NCBI GenBank assembly: GCA_018700215.1
Contig: JABIST010000269.1
Coordinates: 1 to 7,028 of the forward strand
Source: Dehalococcoidia bacterium
GTDB taxonomy: Bacteria > Chloroflexota > Dehalococcoidia > UBA2979
Reading direction: 5' to 3'
Length of the DNA: 7,028 nt
The notes beneath the pieces were generated by a model. That model saw only the letters and a list, made by a program, of their open reading frames with translations. It did no database searches and had not been told where the DNA came from. The translations under genes and the position numbers were made by a program. Position 1 is the first letter of the stretch. The number at the start of each line of letters is the position of its first letter. Shown piece after piece: positions 1 through 6,709 of this stretch.

Positions 1-1257
1 ATCGCCAAGGCCGAAGCCGAGATCGGCATGATCCCCGCCGAAGCCGTCCCCGAGATCGAACGCAAGGCCGACCTTTCGCTCTTCAACATCGACAACATCA
101 TCGAGGGCCTGCGAGTCACTGGTCACGGCCTCGTCCCCGTCATCTGGGAATTCGACCGCATCTGTGACGGCGACGCTGGCGGTTACATCCACTGGGGCGC
201 CACCACTCAGAACATCACCCAGACCGGCACCATCCTCCAGCTCCGCAAAGCCCACGACATCCTGCTCGGCCAGATCTCGACGCTGCTCGACCGCCTCGCC
301 GACCTTGCCGAGGAGACGAAGGACTACGCGCTTCCCGGCCGCACCCACGGCCAGCACGCGCTCCCCTCCACCTTCGGAGCCAAAGTCGCCGTCTGGATCG
401 ACGAACTCTGCCGCAACGTCGACCGCCTCCACCAGACCGAGGAGCGCACCTTCGTCACCATGCTCGGCGGCGGAGCCGGCACCCAGGCATCTTTCGAGGG
501 CCATGGACCCGAGCTGCAAGACCGCATGGCGGAGCTGCTCGGCCTCAACTCCATGCCGCTCCCCGGTCGCACCATCACGGACCACCTCGTCGAGTACGTC
601 CTCGTGATGGCGCTCATCGCCACAAGCTGCGGCAAGGCCGCCCGCGAGATCCGCGAGCTGATGAAAGAGGAGTTTGGCGAGGTCGAAGAGCCCGTCCCGC
701 CCGGCAGCGTCGGCAGCTCCACCATGCCGCAGAAGCGCAACCCCAAGCTCTGCCAGGACATCATGGCCGACGAAACCCACGTCCGCGCGCTCGTCTCCAT
801 CGCCTTCGAGTCCATCCTCGGCGACCACGAGGCCGATGGCTCTCGCACCGTCATGCTCGGCCGCGCGCTCGCCCCCTCCGTCGAGATGGTGGGCGATACG
901 CTCTCACGCATGAACGTCCTCATCGAAGGCCTGCGCGTCTTCCCGGACCGCATGCGCGCCAACCTCGATCTCTCGGGCGGCCTCATCATGTCCGAGCCCC
1001 TCATGCTCGCCCTCGGCCGCGAACTCGGCCGCCAGCGCGCCCACGACGCCGTCTACGAGGCCGCCCAGGAAGCCGCCGTCTCCGACGAAGACTTCGCCAC
1101 CCTCCTCGTCGCCCGCCCCGAGGTCCAGGGCCACCTCGACGCCGCCCAGATCGCCGCCCTCCTCGACCCCACCGCCTACACCGGCGAATCCGCCAACCAG
1201 GCCACCCAGCAAGCCGCCCGCGCTCGCGAGGTGGCCGCCAACATCCGAGGAGGTTGA
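1..1257 (+). CDS. Fumarase/adenylosuccinate-lyase superfamily lyase (3-carboxymuconate cycloisomerase-like), 5' end missing
   Basis: The frame is open from the first base, so the true start lies upstream. 418 residues are visible, and family members are usually about 450 residues, so only a few dozen are missing. The superfamily signature GSxxMPxKxNP is present as GSVGSSTMPQKRNP at visible residues 235-248; this is the flexible loop carrying the catalytic serine. Two other active-site blocks are visible: HWGATTQN at 64-71 and GRTHGQHALP at 113-122, with H116 at the position of the conserved acid/base histidine. The C-terminal part (about 340-410) resembles the small helical ADSL-C domain. Such enzymes catalyse beta-elimination or cycloisomerisation with fumarate-like products. 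HWGATTQN and the QHALPSTFG block resemble PcaB-type cycloisomerases, but true PurB or another lyase cannot be excluded. It is the only plus-strand gene and no partner genes of the protocatechuate or purine pathways are in view, so the substrate is unknown. Confidence 0.85.
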   Translation: MAKAEAEIGMIPAEAVPEIERKADLSLFNIDNIIEGLRVTGHGLVPVIWEFDRICDGDAGGYIHWGATTQNITQTGTILQLRKAHDILLGQISTLLDRLADLAEETKDYALPGRTHGQHALPSTFGAKVAVWIDELCRNVDRLHQTEERTFVTMLGGGAGTQASFEGHGPELQDRMAELLGLNSMPLPGRTITDHLVEYVLVMALIATSCGKAAREIRELMKEEFGEVEEPVPPGSVGSSTMPQKRNPKLCQDIMADETHVRALVSIAFESILGDHEADGSRTVMLGRALAPSVEMVGDTLSRMNVLIEGLRVFPDRMRANLDLSGGLIMSEPLMLALGRELGRQRAHDAVYEAAQEAAVSDEDFATLLVARPEVQGHLDAAQIAALLDPTAYTGESANQATQQAARAREVAANIRGG

Positions 1258-1260
1258 GCC

Positions 1261-2067
1261 CTACCCGTAGCTAAACCCCAGCCCCGCTCGAGCGTCGCTC
1301 TGAATCCCGTACTGCGGGATCGGGTACCGCAACCCGTTCTGCGAAAGCTGCCGCATCCCCTCGATCGCCTTCGGCAAGAATCGAGGTGGCAGCGCCATCA
1401 GCATCTCCTCATCCAGCACCCCGCCGTACCGACGTTCCGCGAAACACGGGATCGACAGGCTCGGCTCCCCCGTCGACAGCGCCCGACCCCACGAATCAGC
1501 GCACGAGGATTCACCAACCACGCTCCAGTTGAACTCGCAGTAGCCCGAGAACTGCAGGCCGTTGATCAAAATGATCATCTGCCCCGGCGTCCCGTACAGC
1601 AGACAGATGTCCGGCGGGTCCAGCCGCCCGGTCGACAGCGGCGAAACCGCCATCGCCTCGTACTTCCCGTACGGCACCACATCCATCGCCGCCTGGTGCG
1701 CCGCCGCATCCTCCAGCGTCTCGTACCAGACCCCCGCGTAGTTCGAACCCGCCTGCCACGCCTCATCCTGCGGATGCAGCCCAATCACCGCCCCACACTG
1801 CGACCCGGCCAGGTCGTCGTTCGTCACCCCCACCGTCCAGCTCAGCCGCGCTGCCTGCGCCACAATCTGGTCCGTCGTATGAATCGCGCTCGGTCGACGA
1901 ATCCGCGGCACCGCCTCCATCTCGGCGGCAGTCTCGAACATCTTCATCCCGATCGGCGTCACCCGAAGCCGCAGCAGCTCGTTCAGCTCCCCAATGATCG
2001 AGGGCCAGTCGTAACTCTCCGGCTCATCGGCTTCGATCTTCCGAATCACATTCAGTGGTGGCTCCAT
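1261..2067 (-). CDS. DUF169 family protein (function unknown)
   Basis: This is a 268-residue protein starting at ATG, with GGGAG six bases upstream. The overall pattern matches DUF169 (COG2043): an N-terminal helical segment with L-x-P-I-G near residues 35-40 (LRVTPIG), a CGA...GL block at 91-97, an internal PPDICLLYGTPGQM segment at 151-163, and the late block SLSIPCFAERRYGG at 203-216. Five cysteines are visible (91, 155, 177, 189, 208); several fall in the conserved blocks and could bind metal or act in redox chemistry. That is inference, since the family has no settled function. No signal peptide or membrane segment is seen, so it is probably cytoplasmic. It is the last gene of the minus-strand PHP/methyltransferase group, 107 bases after the methyltransferase stop. 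It faces the lyase gene tail to tail with only three bases between stop codons. Confidence 0.75.
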   Translation of the reverse strand: MEPPLNVIRKIEADEPESYDWPSIIGELNELLRLRVTPIGMKMFETAAEMEAVPRIRRPSAIHTTDQIVAQAARLSWTVGVTNDDLAGSQCGAVIGLHPQDEAWQAGSNYAGVWYETLEDAAAHQAAMDVVPYGKYEAMAVSPLSTGRLDPPDICLLYGTPGQMIILINGLQFSGYCEFNWSVVGESSCADSWGRALSTGEPSLSIPCFAERRYGGVLDEEMLMALPPRFLPKAIEGMRQLSQNGLRYPIPQYGIQSDARAGLGFSYG

Positions 2068-2174
2068 CAGCGGCTCCCGTCTAGAGACGTTCGTTGCGTC
2101 GCCACAGATACCAGATATTGCCCGCCGTCACACCGCCCGACGCGACGAACCACCCCCGAGATCGCCCCGCGGCC

Positions 2175-2918
2175 CTACTGGCGCGCCCGCGTCACCGCAA
2201 TCATCTCCGCGCTATCGCCCCGCAGCGGCGAGCCATCCCAGTCCCCGTACCACTCCACCAACTCGAGCCCCGCCTCGACGAACTCCCCCTCCACCAGCTC
2301 CTTCGAGGGGAATCGCAGCCTCGAGTGCCTCACCAGCTCCTCGCCGCGATCCACGAGGTGAATGTGGTGCGTCATCGAGATCCGGTCCGGCGCCTCGGAC
2401 GCGTCGATCTCGTAGTCCTCGAACATCCGCCCATACTCCTCGGTCGCCACCTCCGTCCGAGGTCCCGCCCACCGCTCCCACGCCGCGTCCGCCGGGTTCC
2501 GAGTCTCGAAGATGAACCGCCCCTCCGGCTCCAGATGTTGCGCCACCCTCGCGAGCAGCGCCGTCGCCCCCTCGTCCGTCGGCACCGCCTGGAACGCATG
2601 CCCCGTCATGTAGACCAGCCGAAACCGTCGCCCGAGCTCCAGCGCCTCCCCCGAGCTCTGCACCCACTCCACCCGCTCCCCACCAGCCCGCGCCCGCGCC
2701 ACCCCGATCATCCCCGCCGCCGGCTCCGCCCCGACAACCTCAATCCCCTCCTCCGCGATCCGCACCGCAAGCTGCCCCGTCCCACATCCGAGGTCCAGCA
2801 CCGGCCCCCCGAGCCGTCGCGCCTGTGCCAGATAGAAGTCGTCCTGGTGCGTCCACGGATTGAGGAAGTCGTACAGCTCCGCCAGCCGCGGCTCCTCGTA
2901 AACGTCTTCGCCCGGCAC
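2175..2918 (-). CDS. Class I SAM-dependent methyltransferase
   Basis: This is a 247-residue protein of the Rossmann-fold methyltransferase type. The N-terminal LAELYDFLNPW (12-22) is typical of the region before the SAM site. Motif I is VLDLGCGTGQLA at 40-51. The acidic residue at the end of strand 2 is E65 in VVGAEPAAGM, which should contact the SAM ribose. After motif I come a QSSGEAL segment (87-93) and LEPEGRFIFETRNP in the middle of the chain, the usual post-I and strand-5 elements. The C-terminal half has beta strands ending in AEMIAVTRARQ. The start is GTG: its first base region overlaps the PHP stop as TAGTG, and a strong GGAGGA lies nine bases upstream inside the PHP gene, so translation is probably coupled. 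The methyl acceptor cannot be told from sequence. The partner PHP gene suggests a small phosphorylated or nucleotide-like substrate, but this is a guess. Confidence 0.85.
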   Translation of the reverse strand: MPGEDVYEEPRLAELYDFLNPWTHQDDFYLAQARRLGGPVLDLGCGTGQLAVRIAEEGIEVVGAEPAAGMIGVARARAGGERVEWVQSSGEALELGRRFRLVYMTGHAFQAVPTDEGATALLARVAQHLEPEGRFIFETRNPADAAWERWAGPRTEVATEEYGRMFEDYEIDASEAPDRISMTHHIHLVDRGEELVRHSRLRFPSKELVEGEFVEAGLELVEWYGDWDGSPLRGDSAEMIAVTRARQ

Positions 2919-3559
2919 TACAGGTGGTCCTCCAGCGTCAGCGACCGCAACAAGTCCACCAACTCCCCCAGCTCCGTCGGCACCGCCGCCACCGGCAGCC
3001 GACGCGCCCCAACATGTTCGAGGTCGTGCGCGTCGCTCCCCGCCGTCAGCGGCTTCCCGAGGATCCGCCCAACCTCGAGGGCCAGCGCATTCTCCCGCTC
3101 CGTGCTCCCCGCGTTCTCCACCTCAATCGCATCAACCCGCGCGAACGCCGGATGCTCCGCCAGCTCCTCGGGTGACAGCCCCGGCTCAAACGACGGCCGC
3201 TGACTCGTGTGAATCCCATCGAAGTAGTGCCGAAACGGATGCGCCCACACCACAAACAACCCCCGCGACGACGTGAAATCGAGCAGCTCCGAGGTGTCAT
3301 GTGGCAACGACACCCCCGGCTCCGCCCCGAGCACGAGGAAGTGCCCCGCATCCGTCGTCGCCTCGATCGCGGGGTACGTCTGCACCCCCCACCGATCCGT
3401 GAACATCGCCCGCTCGCCCTCGGTCCACACCCGCCAGTGCTCCGTCACCAGCACCCCGCCCGTCTCCAACTCCGCCGCCCGCTCCCCCAGCGCATCCACC
3501 GAAATACTCGAGTCGGCGGACCCAGCCTTGGTGTGCAGGTGAAGTTCGATGTGTGGCAT
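2918..3559 (-). CDS. PHP-domain metal-dependent phosphoesterase
   Basis: This is a 213-residue protein of the polymerase-and-histidinol-phosphatase (PHP) superfamily, which hydrolyses phosphoester bonds with bound metal ions. The expected ligand motifs appear in order: HLHT at 7-10 (H7, H9), TEH at 39-41 where TDH is usual, the E66 region (PAIEAT), AHP at 106-108 (H107), and GSDAH at 174-178 (D176, H178). All main ligand positions are filled, so it is probably active. The ATG at 3559 is chosen because the first strand and HxH motif begin at residue 4, as usual in this family; AGAAGG lies about 11 bases upstream. A GTG at 3640 in the same frame would add 27 arginine- and valine-rich residues with no family match, so it is less likely. 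The gene overlaps the methyltransferase by one base. It resembles stand-alone PHP proteins (YciV/TrpH-like) more than the polymerase-associated form. The substrate is unknown. Confidence 0.85.
   Translation of the reverse strand: MPHIELHLHTKAGSADSSISVDALGERAAELETGGVLVTEHWRVWTEGERAMFTDRWGVQTYPAIEATTDAGHFLVLGAEPGVSLPHDTSELLDFTSSRGLFVVWAHPFRHYFDGIHTSQRPSFEPGLSPEELAEHPAFARVDAIEVENAGSTERENALALEVGRILGKPLTAGSDAHDLEHVGARRLPVAAVPTELGELVDLLRSLTLEDHL
2928..2933 (-). promoter_or_regulatory. Shine-Dalgarno site of the methyltransferase, inside the PHP gene
   Basis: The minus strand reads GGAGGA nine bases before the GTG at 2918. It lies within the last codons of the PHP gene and supports the GTG start and coupled translation across the TAGTG overlap. 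Confidence 0.7.
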
Positions 3560-3673
3560 CAGCCCAGCAACCTTCTGCGTTCCGATTTCCGAGGAGACCC
3601 AACCCACGTCCGGAGCCACCCTACGACGACCCACGCGCACCGACGATCCGCTCCGGGTTATTTCACGCGGGGG

Positions 3674-3697
3674 TGGAGGGGGCCGCAGGCCCCTCCA
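3674..3697. repeat. GC-rich inverted repeat in the 276-base gap upstream of the PHP gene
   Basis: TGGAGGGGG-CC and GGCCCCTCCA pair as about ten base pairs with one bulged G around a GCA loop. It sits in the 276 bases (3560-3835) between the crotonase stop and the PHP start, where no gene is seen. Read on the minus strand it lies after the acyl-CoA cluster and could end its transcripts, but no T-run follows, so it is not a textbook intrinsic terminator. It could also be a dispersed genomic hairpin repeat. No convincing promoter could be placed in the gap, although the second minus-strand group would be expected to start here. Confidence 0.45.
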
Positions 3698-3835
3698 GAA
3701 AGTTGTCGGGTGGGCGGGCGGGACAGATCAAAGCGACAGCGTCAACGCCGAAGGCAACCAACTCCCGATGACCACCGCTCCCACGCGAACGCGACCACCG
3801 AGGCCCCGCCCCCGATCGCCCGAAAAGGCCGCGCG

Positions 3836-4630
3836 CTAACGCCCGTGAAACTCAGCCTGCCGCTTCTCGGCAAACGCCCGAGGACCCTCTTTCGCATCAT
3901 CCGTCGCCCGCAGCTTCGCCGAGACTGCCGCTTCCATCCGCAACCCATCGTCCAGCGGCATGTATTGCGCCCGCACCGAAAGCTCCTTGATCGCCCGCAC
4001 TGCCAGCGGCGGCATCTCGCGCAGCGCCCGAGCGCGCTCCATCGCCACCTCAAGCTCCGTCCCGTGCGGCACCACCTCATTGATGAACCCGAAGTGCGCC
4101 GCCTCCTCCGCCGTCAACCGACGTCCGAGTAGCAACACCTCCATCGCGATCGGATACGGAAGCTGCCGGATCGTCCGCTGCGTCCCGCCGTTCCCCGGCA
4201 GAATCCCCCGCTTCACCTCCGACAGATCGAACAGCGCATGCTCCGTCGCAATTCGGATGTCCGTTGCCATCAGCAGCGTCATCCCGCCCGCCAGGCACAG
4301 CCCGTTCACCGCCGCCACCACCGGCTTCCAGACCTCGAGGCCGCGATTCAAGATCAGGTCGGACTGCGTCTGCCAGAACTCGAACGCCTCTGGCACCGAA
4401 GGGATCGTCTGCTTCAGGTCCGCGCCCGCCGAGAACACCTGCTTCTCCGGCGTCCGAGTCGGCTGCGGCGCGCCCGTCACCACCGCCACCCAGATGTCCG
4501 GGTTGTCGCGCACCTCCACCCAGCACTCGCTCAGCCGCTCGTACATGTGCGGCGTCATCGCGTTCAGCGCCTCGGGCCGGTTCAGCGTGATCGTCGCAAT
4601 CTTGTCCTCGACGACGAAATCGATGGTCAT
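3836..4630 (-). CDS. Enoyl-CoA hydratase/isomerase (crotonase) family protein
   Basis: This is a 264-residue crotonase-fold protein of usual length. The start is ATG at 4630, fixed by GAGGAGG six bases upstream; an in-frame GTG at 4681 would overlap the dehydrogenase gene and add a non-homologous basic tail. Blocks in order: the N-terminal TLNRPEALNAM (15-25), the oxyanion-hole block FSAGADLK (66-73), the second oxyanion segment NGLCLAGGMTLLMATDIRIA (109-128), and FDLSEVKRGILPGNGGTQR (134-152). By alignment to rat enoyl-CoA hydratase, the equivalent of Glu164 is kept (E138) but Glu144 is Thr (T118). A standard syn-hydration with both glutamates is therefore doubtful, and isomerase, hydrolase or another crotonase reaction is possible. 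The gene follows the acyl-CoA dehydrogenase by 37 bases and is the last gene of the acyl-CoA cluster. Cytoplasmic; the acyl substrate is unknown. Confidence 0.88.
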   Translation of the reverse strand: MTIDFVVEDKIATITLNRPEALNAMTPHMYERLSECWVEVRDNPDIWVAVVTGAPQPTRTPEKQVFSAGADLKQTIPSVPEAFEFWQTQSDLILNRGLEVWKPVVAAVNGLCLAGGMTLLMATDIRIATEHALFDLSEVKRGILPGNGGTQRTIRQLPYPIAMEVLLLGRRLTAEEAAHFGFINEVVPHGTELEVAMERARALREMPPLAVRAIKELSVRAQYMPLDDGLRMEAAVSAKLRATDDAKEGPRAFAEKRQAEFHGR

Positions 4631-4636
4631 CCGATG

Positions 4637-4643
4637 CCTCCTC
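4637..4643 (-). promoter_or_regulatory. Shine-Dalgarno site that sets the crotonase start
   Basis: The minus strand reads GAGGAGG six bases before the ATG at 4630. It is a near-perfect ribosome binding site and the reason for preferring this ATG over the upstream in-frame GTG at 4681. Confidence 0.8.
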
Positions 4644-4667
4644 GTGCCCGTCTGCTGCGAGCTCCGC

Positions 4668-5837
4668 CTAGCGGCTGCCACTTCCGATGTTCAGCAAATC
4701 TCGCGCCATCACGATCCGCTGCACCTCGGACGGCCCTTCGCCGATCCGACGGATCCGCAGCTCGCGGTACCAGCGCTCCATCGGCAGCTCCTTGCTCATC
4801 CCCAGGCCGCCCATGATCTGCATGCAACGATCGACCACGCGCCCCGCACCCTCGGTGCTGATCAGCTTCGCCATCGACGACTCGAACCGGAACGGCAAGC
4901 CCTTTTCCGCCTTGTCCGCCGCCGCCAGACACGCCCAGCGCGAACTGCGGATATCGATCTCGTTGTCCACTAGCATCCACTGGATCGCCTGCCGGCTCGC
5001 CAGCGGCTCCCCGAACGTCACCCGCTGCTTCGCCCAGTCCGTCGCAATCTCGTGCGCGTTCACCGCCACGCCGATGCCCGCCGCCGAGTACGGGATGCGG
5101 TTCCTCGCGAGGTAGTCATTTGCGAGGGCAAAGCCGCCGCCGACTTCACCCAGCACGTTCTCGTGCGGCACCCGCATGTCCGTGAACGACAGCTCCGTCG
5201 TGTAGTGCGCCCGCAGCACCTGCACCAGCCGCTCTACCCGGAACCCCGGCGTGTCGGTATCGATGATGAACGCCGTGATCCCCTGCCGCCCCTTCGTCGG
5301 GTCGGTCCGCACGTACACGATGCCGTAGTCTGCCGTGTCCGCGCCCGAGTTCCACAGCTTGCTGCCGTTGATCACCCACTCGTCGCCGTCGCGCACCCCG
5401 CGCGTCTGAATCGCCCGAGCAGGGTCCGAACCACCGCTCGGCTCGCTCAATCCGAAGAAGCCGCTCTTCTCGCCGCGAATCGTCGGCCAGAGGTACTTCT
5501 CCTTCTGCTCTTCGCTTGCGTTGTAGAGCTGCCCCTGCGGCCCATGCCCGAACACCCCGTACGCCGGCGCGTACAGCCCCGCCCGATGCTGCGAAATCTC
5601 CTCCGCGATCAGCGTGCGCGTAACCGTGTCCACCCCCGGACCGCCGAACTCCTCCGGCACGTCCATCTGGTAGAGACCCATCTCCTTCGTCATCGCCGTC
5701 AGCCGCTCGTGGTCCTCCGGCTTCAGATGAAACGCGTCAGGATCGAGGTCCGGCTCCAGCGGTCGGATCTCCTCGCGGATGAACCGCCGCACGTTGTCGA
5801 TGATCAGTCGCTGCTCGTCGCTCAGTTCAAAGTCCAC
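4668..5837 (-). CDS. Acyl-CoA dehydrogenase family protein
   Basis: This is a 389-residue FAD enzyme of normal family length. It would oxidise an acyl-CoA to the 2,3-enoyl-CoA and pass electrons to an electron-transfer flavoprotein. The N-terminal helical domain starts MDFELSDEQRLI. The FAD/substrate block LSEPSGGSDPA is at 130-140, followed by the middle beta domain (WVINGSKLWNSGA) and the C-terminal helical domain with RVTFGEPLASRQAIQ and MQIMGGLGMS. The end has RIGEGPSEVQR, which places E367 at the position of the catalytic base of medium-chain enzymes (Glu in YEGTSQIQR). The start is GTG with GAGGA eight bases upstream, inside the end of the GIY-YIG-like gene; the two genes overlap by 11 bases. 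The crotonase follows 37 bases downstream. The substrate chain cannot be read from sequence. A short-branched-chain or side-chain acyl-CoA would fit the neighbouring thiolase-like/DUF35 pair. Confidence 0.93.
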   Translation of the reverse strand: MDFELSDEQRLIIDNVRRFIREEIRPLEPDLDPDAFHLKPEDHERLTAMTKEMGLYQMDVPEEFGGPGVDTVTRTLIAEEISQHRAGLYAPAYGVFGHGPQGQLYNASEEQKEKYLWPTIRGEKSGFFGLSEPSGGSDPARAIQTRGVRDGDEWVINGSKLWNSGADTADYGIVYVRTDPTKGRQGITAFIIDTDTPGFRVERLVQVLRAHYTTELSFTDMRVPHENVLGEVGGGFALANDYLARNRIPYSAAGIGVAVNAHEIATDWAKQRVTFGEPLASRQAIQWMLVDNEIDIRSSRWACLAAADKAEKGLPFRFESSMAKLISTEGAGRVVDRCMQIMGGLGMSKELPMERWYRELRIRRIGEGPSEVQRIVMARDLLNIGSGSR

Positions 5838-6252
5838 GTGCTGCGTCCTCGCTCTTCCAGTGATATCGCCCCAGCTTCGGCGGCTGCTCCGGGTCTTCGA
5901 TGTTGCCCGGCGGCAACGTCTCGTGGTCTTCGTTGTAGCGCGTCAAAATCTCGATCCAGCGGCTGTAGTAGTTGTGGTTCACCTCGAACCGGTAGAACCG
6001 CGCCTTGCCCGCAATCGACGGCAGATCCTCACCCATCCGAGGGTGTGCCCAGTTCGCTCCCGCCAGCGCCTCCGCGCTGCTGAAGTGCCGGCACAGCTCC
6101 CCCCGCAGTCCGAACGGCGAGTAGCCATTCGCCTTGCCGATGTACAGCGTCCGCTGCTCCTCGTCGGCCAGCTCGTACACGCCCATCGCGCCTGGCAGCA
6201 GCTTCCAATCCATCGCGTCGTCCCACTCGGTCCACGGCTTACGAATTCGCAC
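5827..6252 (-). CDS. Small GIY-YIG-like protein within the acyl-CoA operon
   Basis: This is a 141-residue protein. The GTG start at 6252 is chosen because GAAAGG lies six bases upstream; extending the frame further upstream only produces arginine/glycine/alanine-rich antisense-like sequence over the DUF35 gene. The core resembles a GIY-YIG domain: GVY at 24-26, LYIGKA at 36-41, then an arginine at 50 (FGLRGEL), and after a loop RFEVNHNYYSRWIEIL with E101 as the candidate metal-binding glutamate, followed by ETLPPGN at 111-117. The order and spacing recall the UvrC N-terminal domain and other stand-alone GIY-YIG proteins, so a nicking or related DNA/RNA activity is possible. No other domain is present. 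The tail (118-141) is proline-rich and charged. It lies 23 bases after the DUF35 stop and overlaps the dehydrogenase start by 11 bases, so it is co-transcribed with acyl-CoA genes. Its role there is unknown. Confidence 0.68.
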   Translation of the reverse strand: MRIRKPWTEWDDAMDWKLLPGAMGVYELADEEQRTLYIGKANGYSPFGLRGELCRHFSSAEALAGANWAHPRMGEDLPSIAGKARFYRFEVNHNYYSRWIEILTRYNEDHETLPPGNIEDPEQPPKLGRYHWKSEDAARGL

Positions 6253-6258
6253 GACGAA

Positions 6259-6264
6259 CCTTTC
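6259..6264 (-). promoter_or_regulatory. Shine-Dalgarno site that sets the GIY-YIG-like start
   Basis: The minus strand reads GAAAGG six bases before the GTG at 6252, in the short gap after the DUF35 stop. It supports this start over longer readings of the frame. Confidence 0.6.
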
Positions 6265-6275
6265 TATCTGTCTCT

Positions 6276-6701
6276 CTACGCCGGCTGGAAGAACAGCGCC
6301 GCCGCGCCATCCTCGCTCACCGACTCGATTCGCGGCTTCACCCGCATCCCAATTTCCACCGAGGCGGGGTCGATATCGAAGATCGCCCCCAGCAGCCGCG
6401 GCCCATCGTCGAGCTGCACAGTCGCCACGACATAAGGAAGACGGTCCCGAAACGCCACGTGGTACGGCTGATGCACCACGATGAACGAGTACACCTCGCC
6501 ACCACCGTCGCGCACCCGCCATTCGAGGTCTGTCGAGCCGCAGAAGTAGCAGAAGCTCTCCGGCGGATGCTGGTACGTGTCGCTGGTCTTGCAGTACTGC
6601 AATCGCAGCTCGCCGGCGGCGAGGCCCTCCCAGAAGGGGACCGCCTCTTCCGTCTGCGGCGGGAGCAGCTCCGCGAAGGGAGCGAACGCGGCGTCTACCA
6701 T
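6276..6701 (-). CDS. DUF35 family protein: zinc ribbon plus OB fold
   Basis: This is a 141-residue protein with the two-part DUF35 layout: an N-terminal helix (FWEGLAAGELRLQYC, 23-37), a rubredoxin-like zinc ribbon (37-60), and a C-terminal OB fold (about 65-138). The ribbon normally has four cysteines as CxxC...CxxC. Here the second pair is intact (C51, C54 in CYFCGSTDLEW), but in the first pair only C37 remains and S40 replaces the second cysteine. HPP at 45-47 and GSTDLEW are typical of the family. DUF35 proteins partner with thiolase-like enzymes and are thought to bind acyl-CoA; in steroid side-chain degradation a DUF35 domain forms a complex with the aldolase Ltp2. The adjacent thiolase-like gene ends eight bases upstream, so the two are very likely made together. 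The start is ATG; AGGTGG four bases upstream overlaps the end of the neighbour's stop codon. Confidence 0.88.
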   Translation of the reverse strand: MVDAAFAPFAELLPPQTEEAVPFWEGLAAGELRLQYCKTSDTYQHPPESFCYFCGSTDLEWRVRDGGGEVYSFIVVHQPYHVAFRDRLPYVVATVQLDDGPRLLGAIFDIDPASVEIGMRVKPRIESVSEDGAAALFFQPA

Positions 6702-6709
6702 CGCGCCAC

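Noticed and set aside
324..1212. Long open frames on the minus strand opposite the lyase gene
   Set aside because: They are rich in Ser/Arg or Gly/Ala/Glu with no family motifs. They are antisense by-products of G/C-rich third positions in the well-supported lyase.
2079..2091. Near-palindrome CGTCTAGAGACG upstream of the DUF169 gene as an operator
   Set aside because: Five-base arms with a two-base centre are expected by chance, and no second copy was seen nearby.
3740..3745. TTGACG on the minus strand as a -35 promoter box
   Set aside because: No acceptable -10 box lies 16-18 bases downstream, and it is far from the PHP start.
2094..4132. Long plus-strand frames across the methyltransferase, PHP and crotonase genes
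   Set aside because: The translations are Arg/Pro/His-rich with no domain, and the minus-strand frames carry clear family motifs.
6253..6522. Upstream extension of the GIY-YIG-like frame over the DUF35 gene
   Set aside because: The extra 90 residues are Arg/Gly/Ala-rich and out of frame with DUF35, and a good ribosome site sits just before the GTG at 6252.
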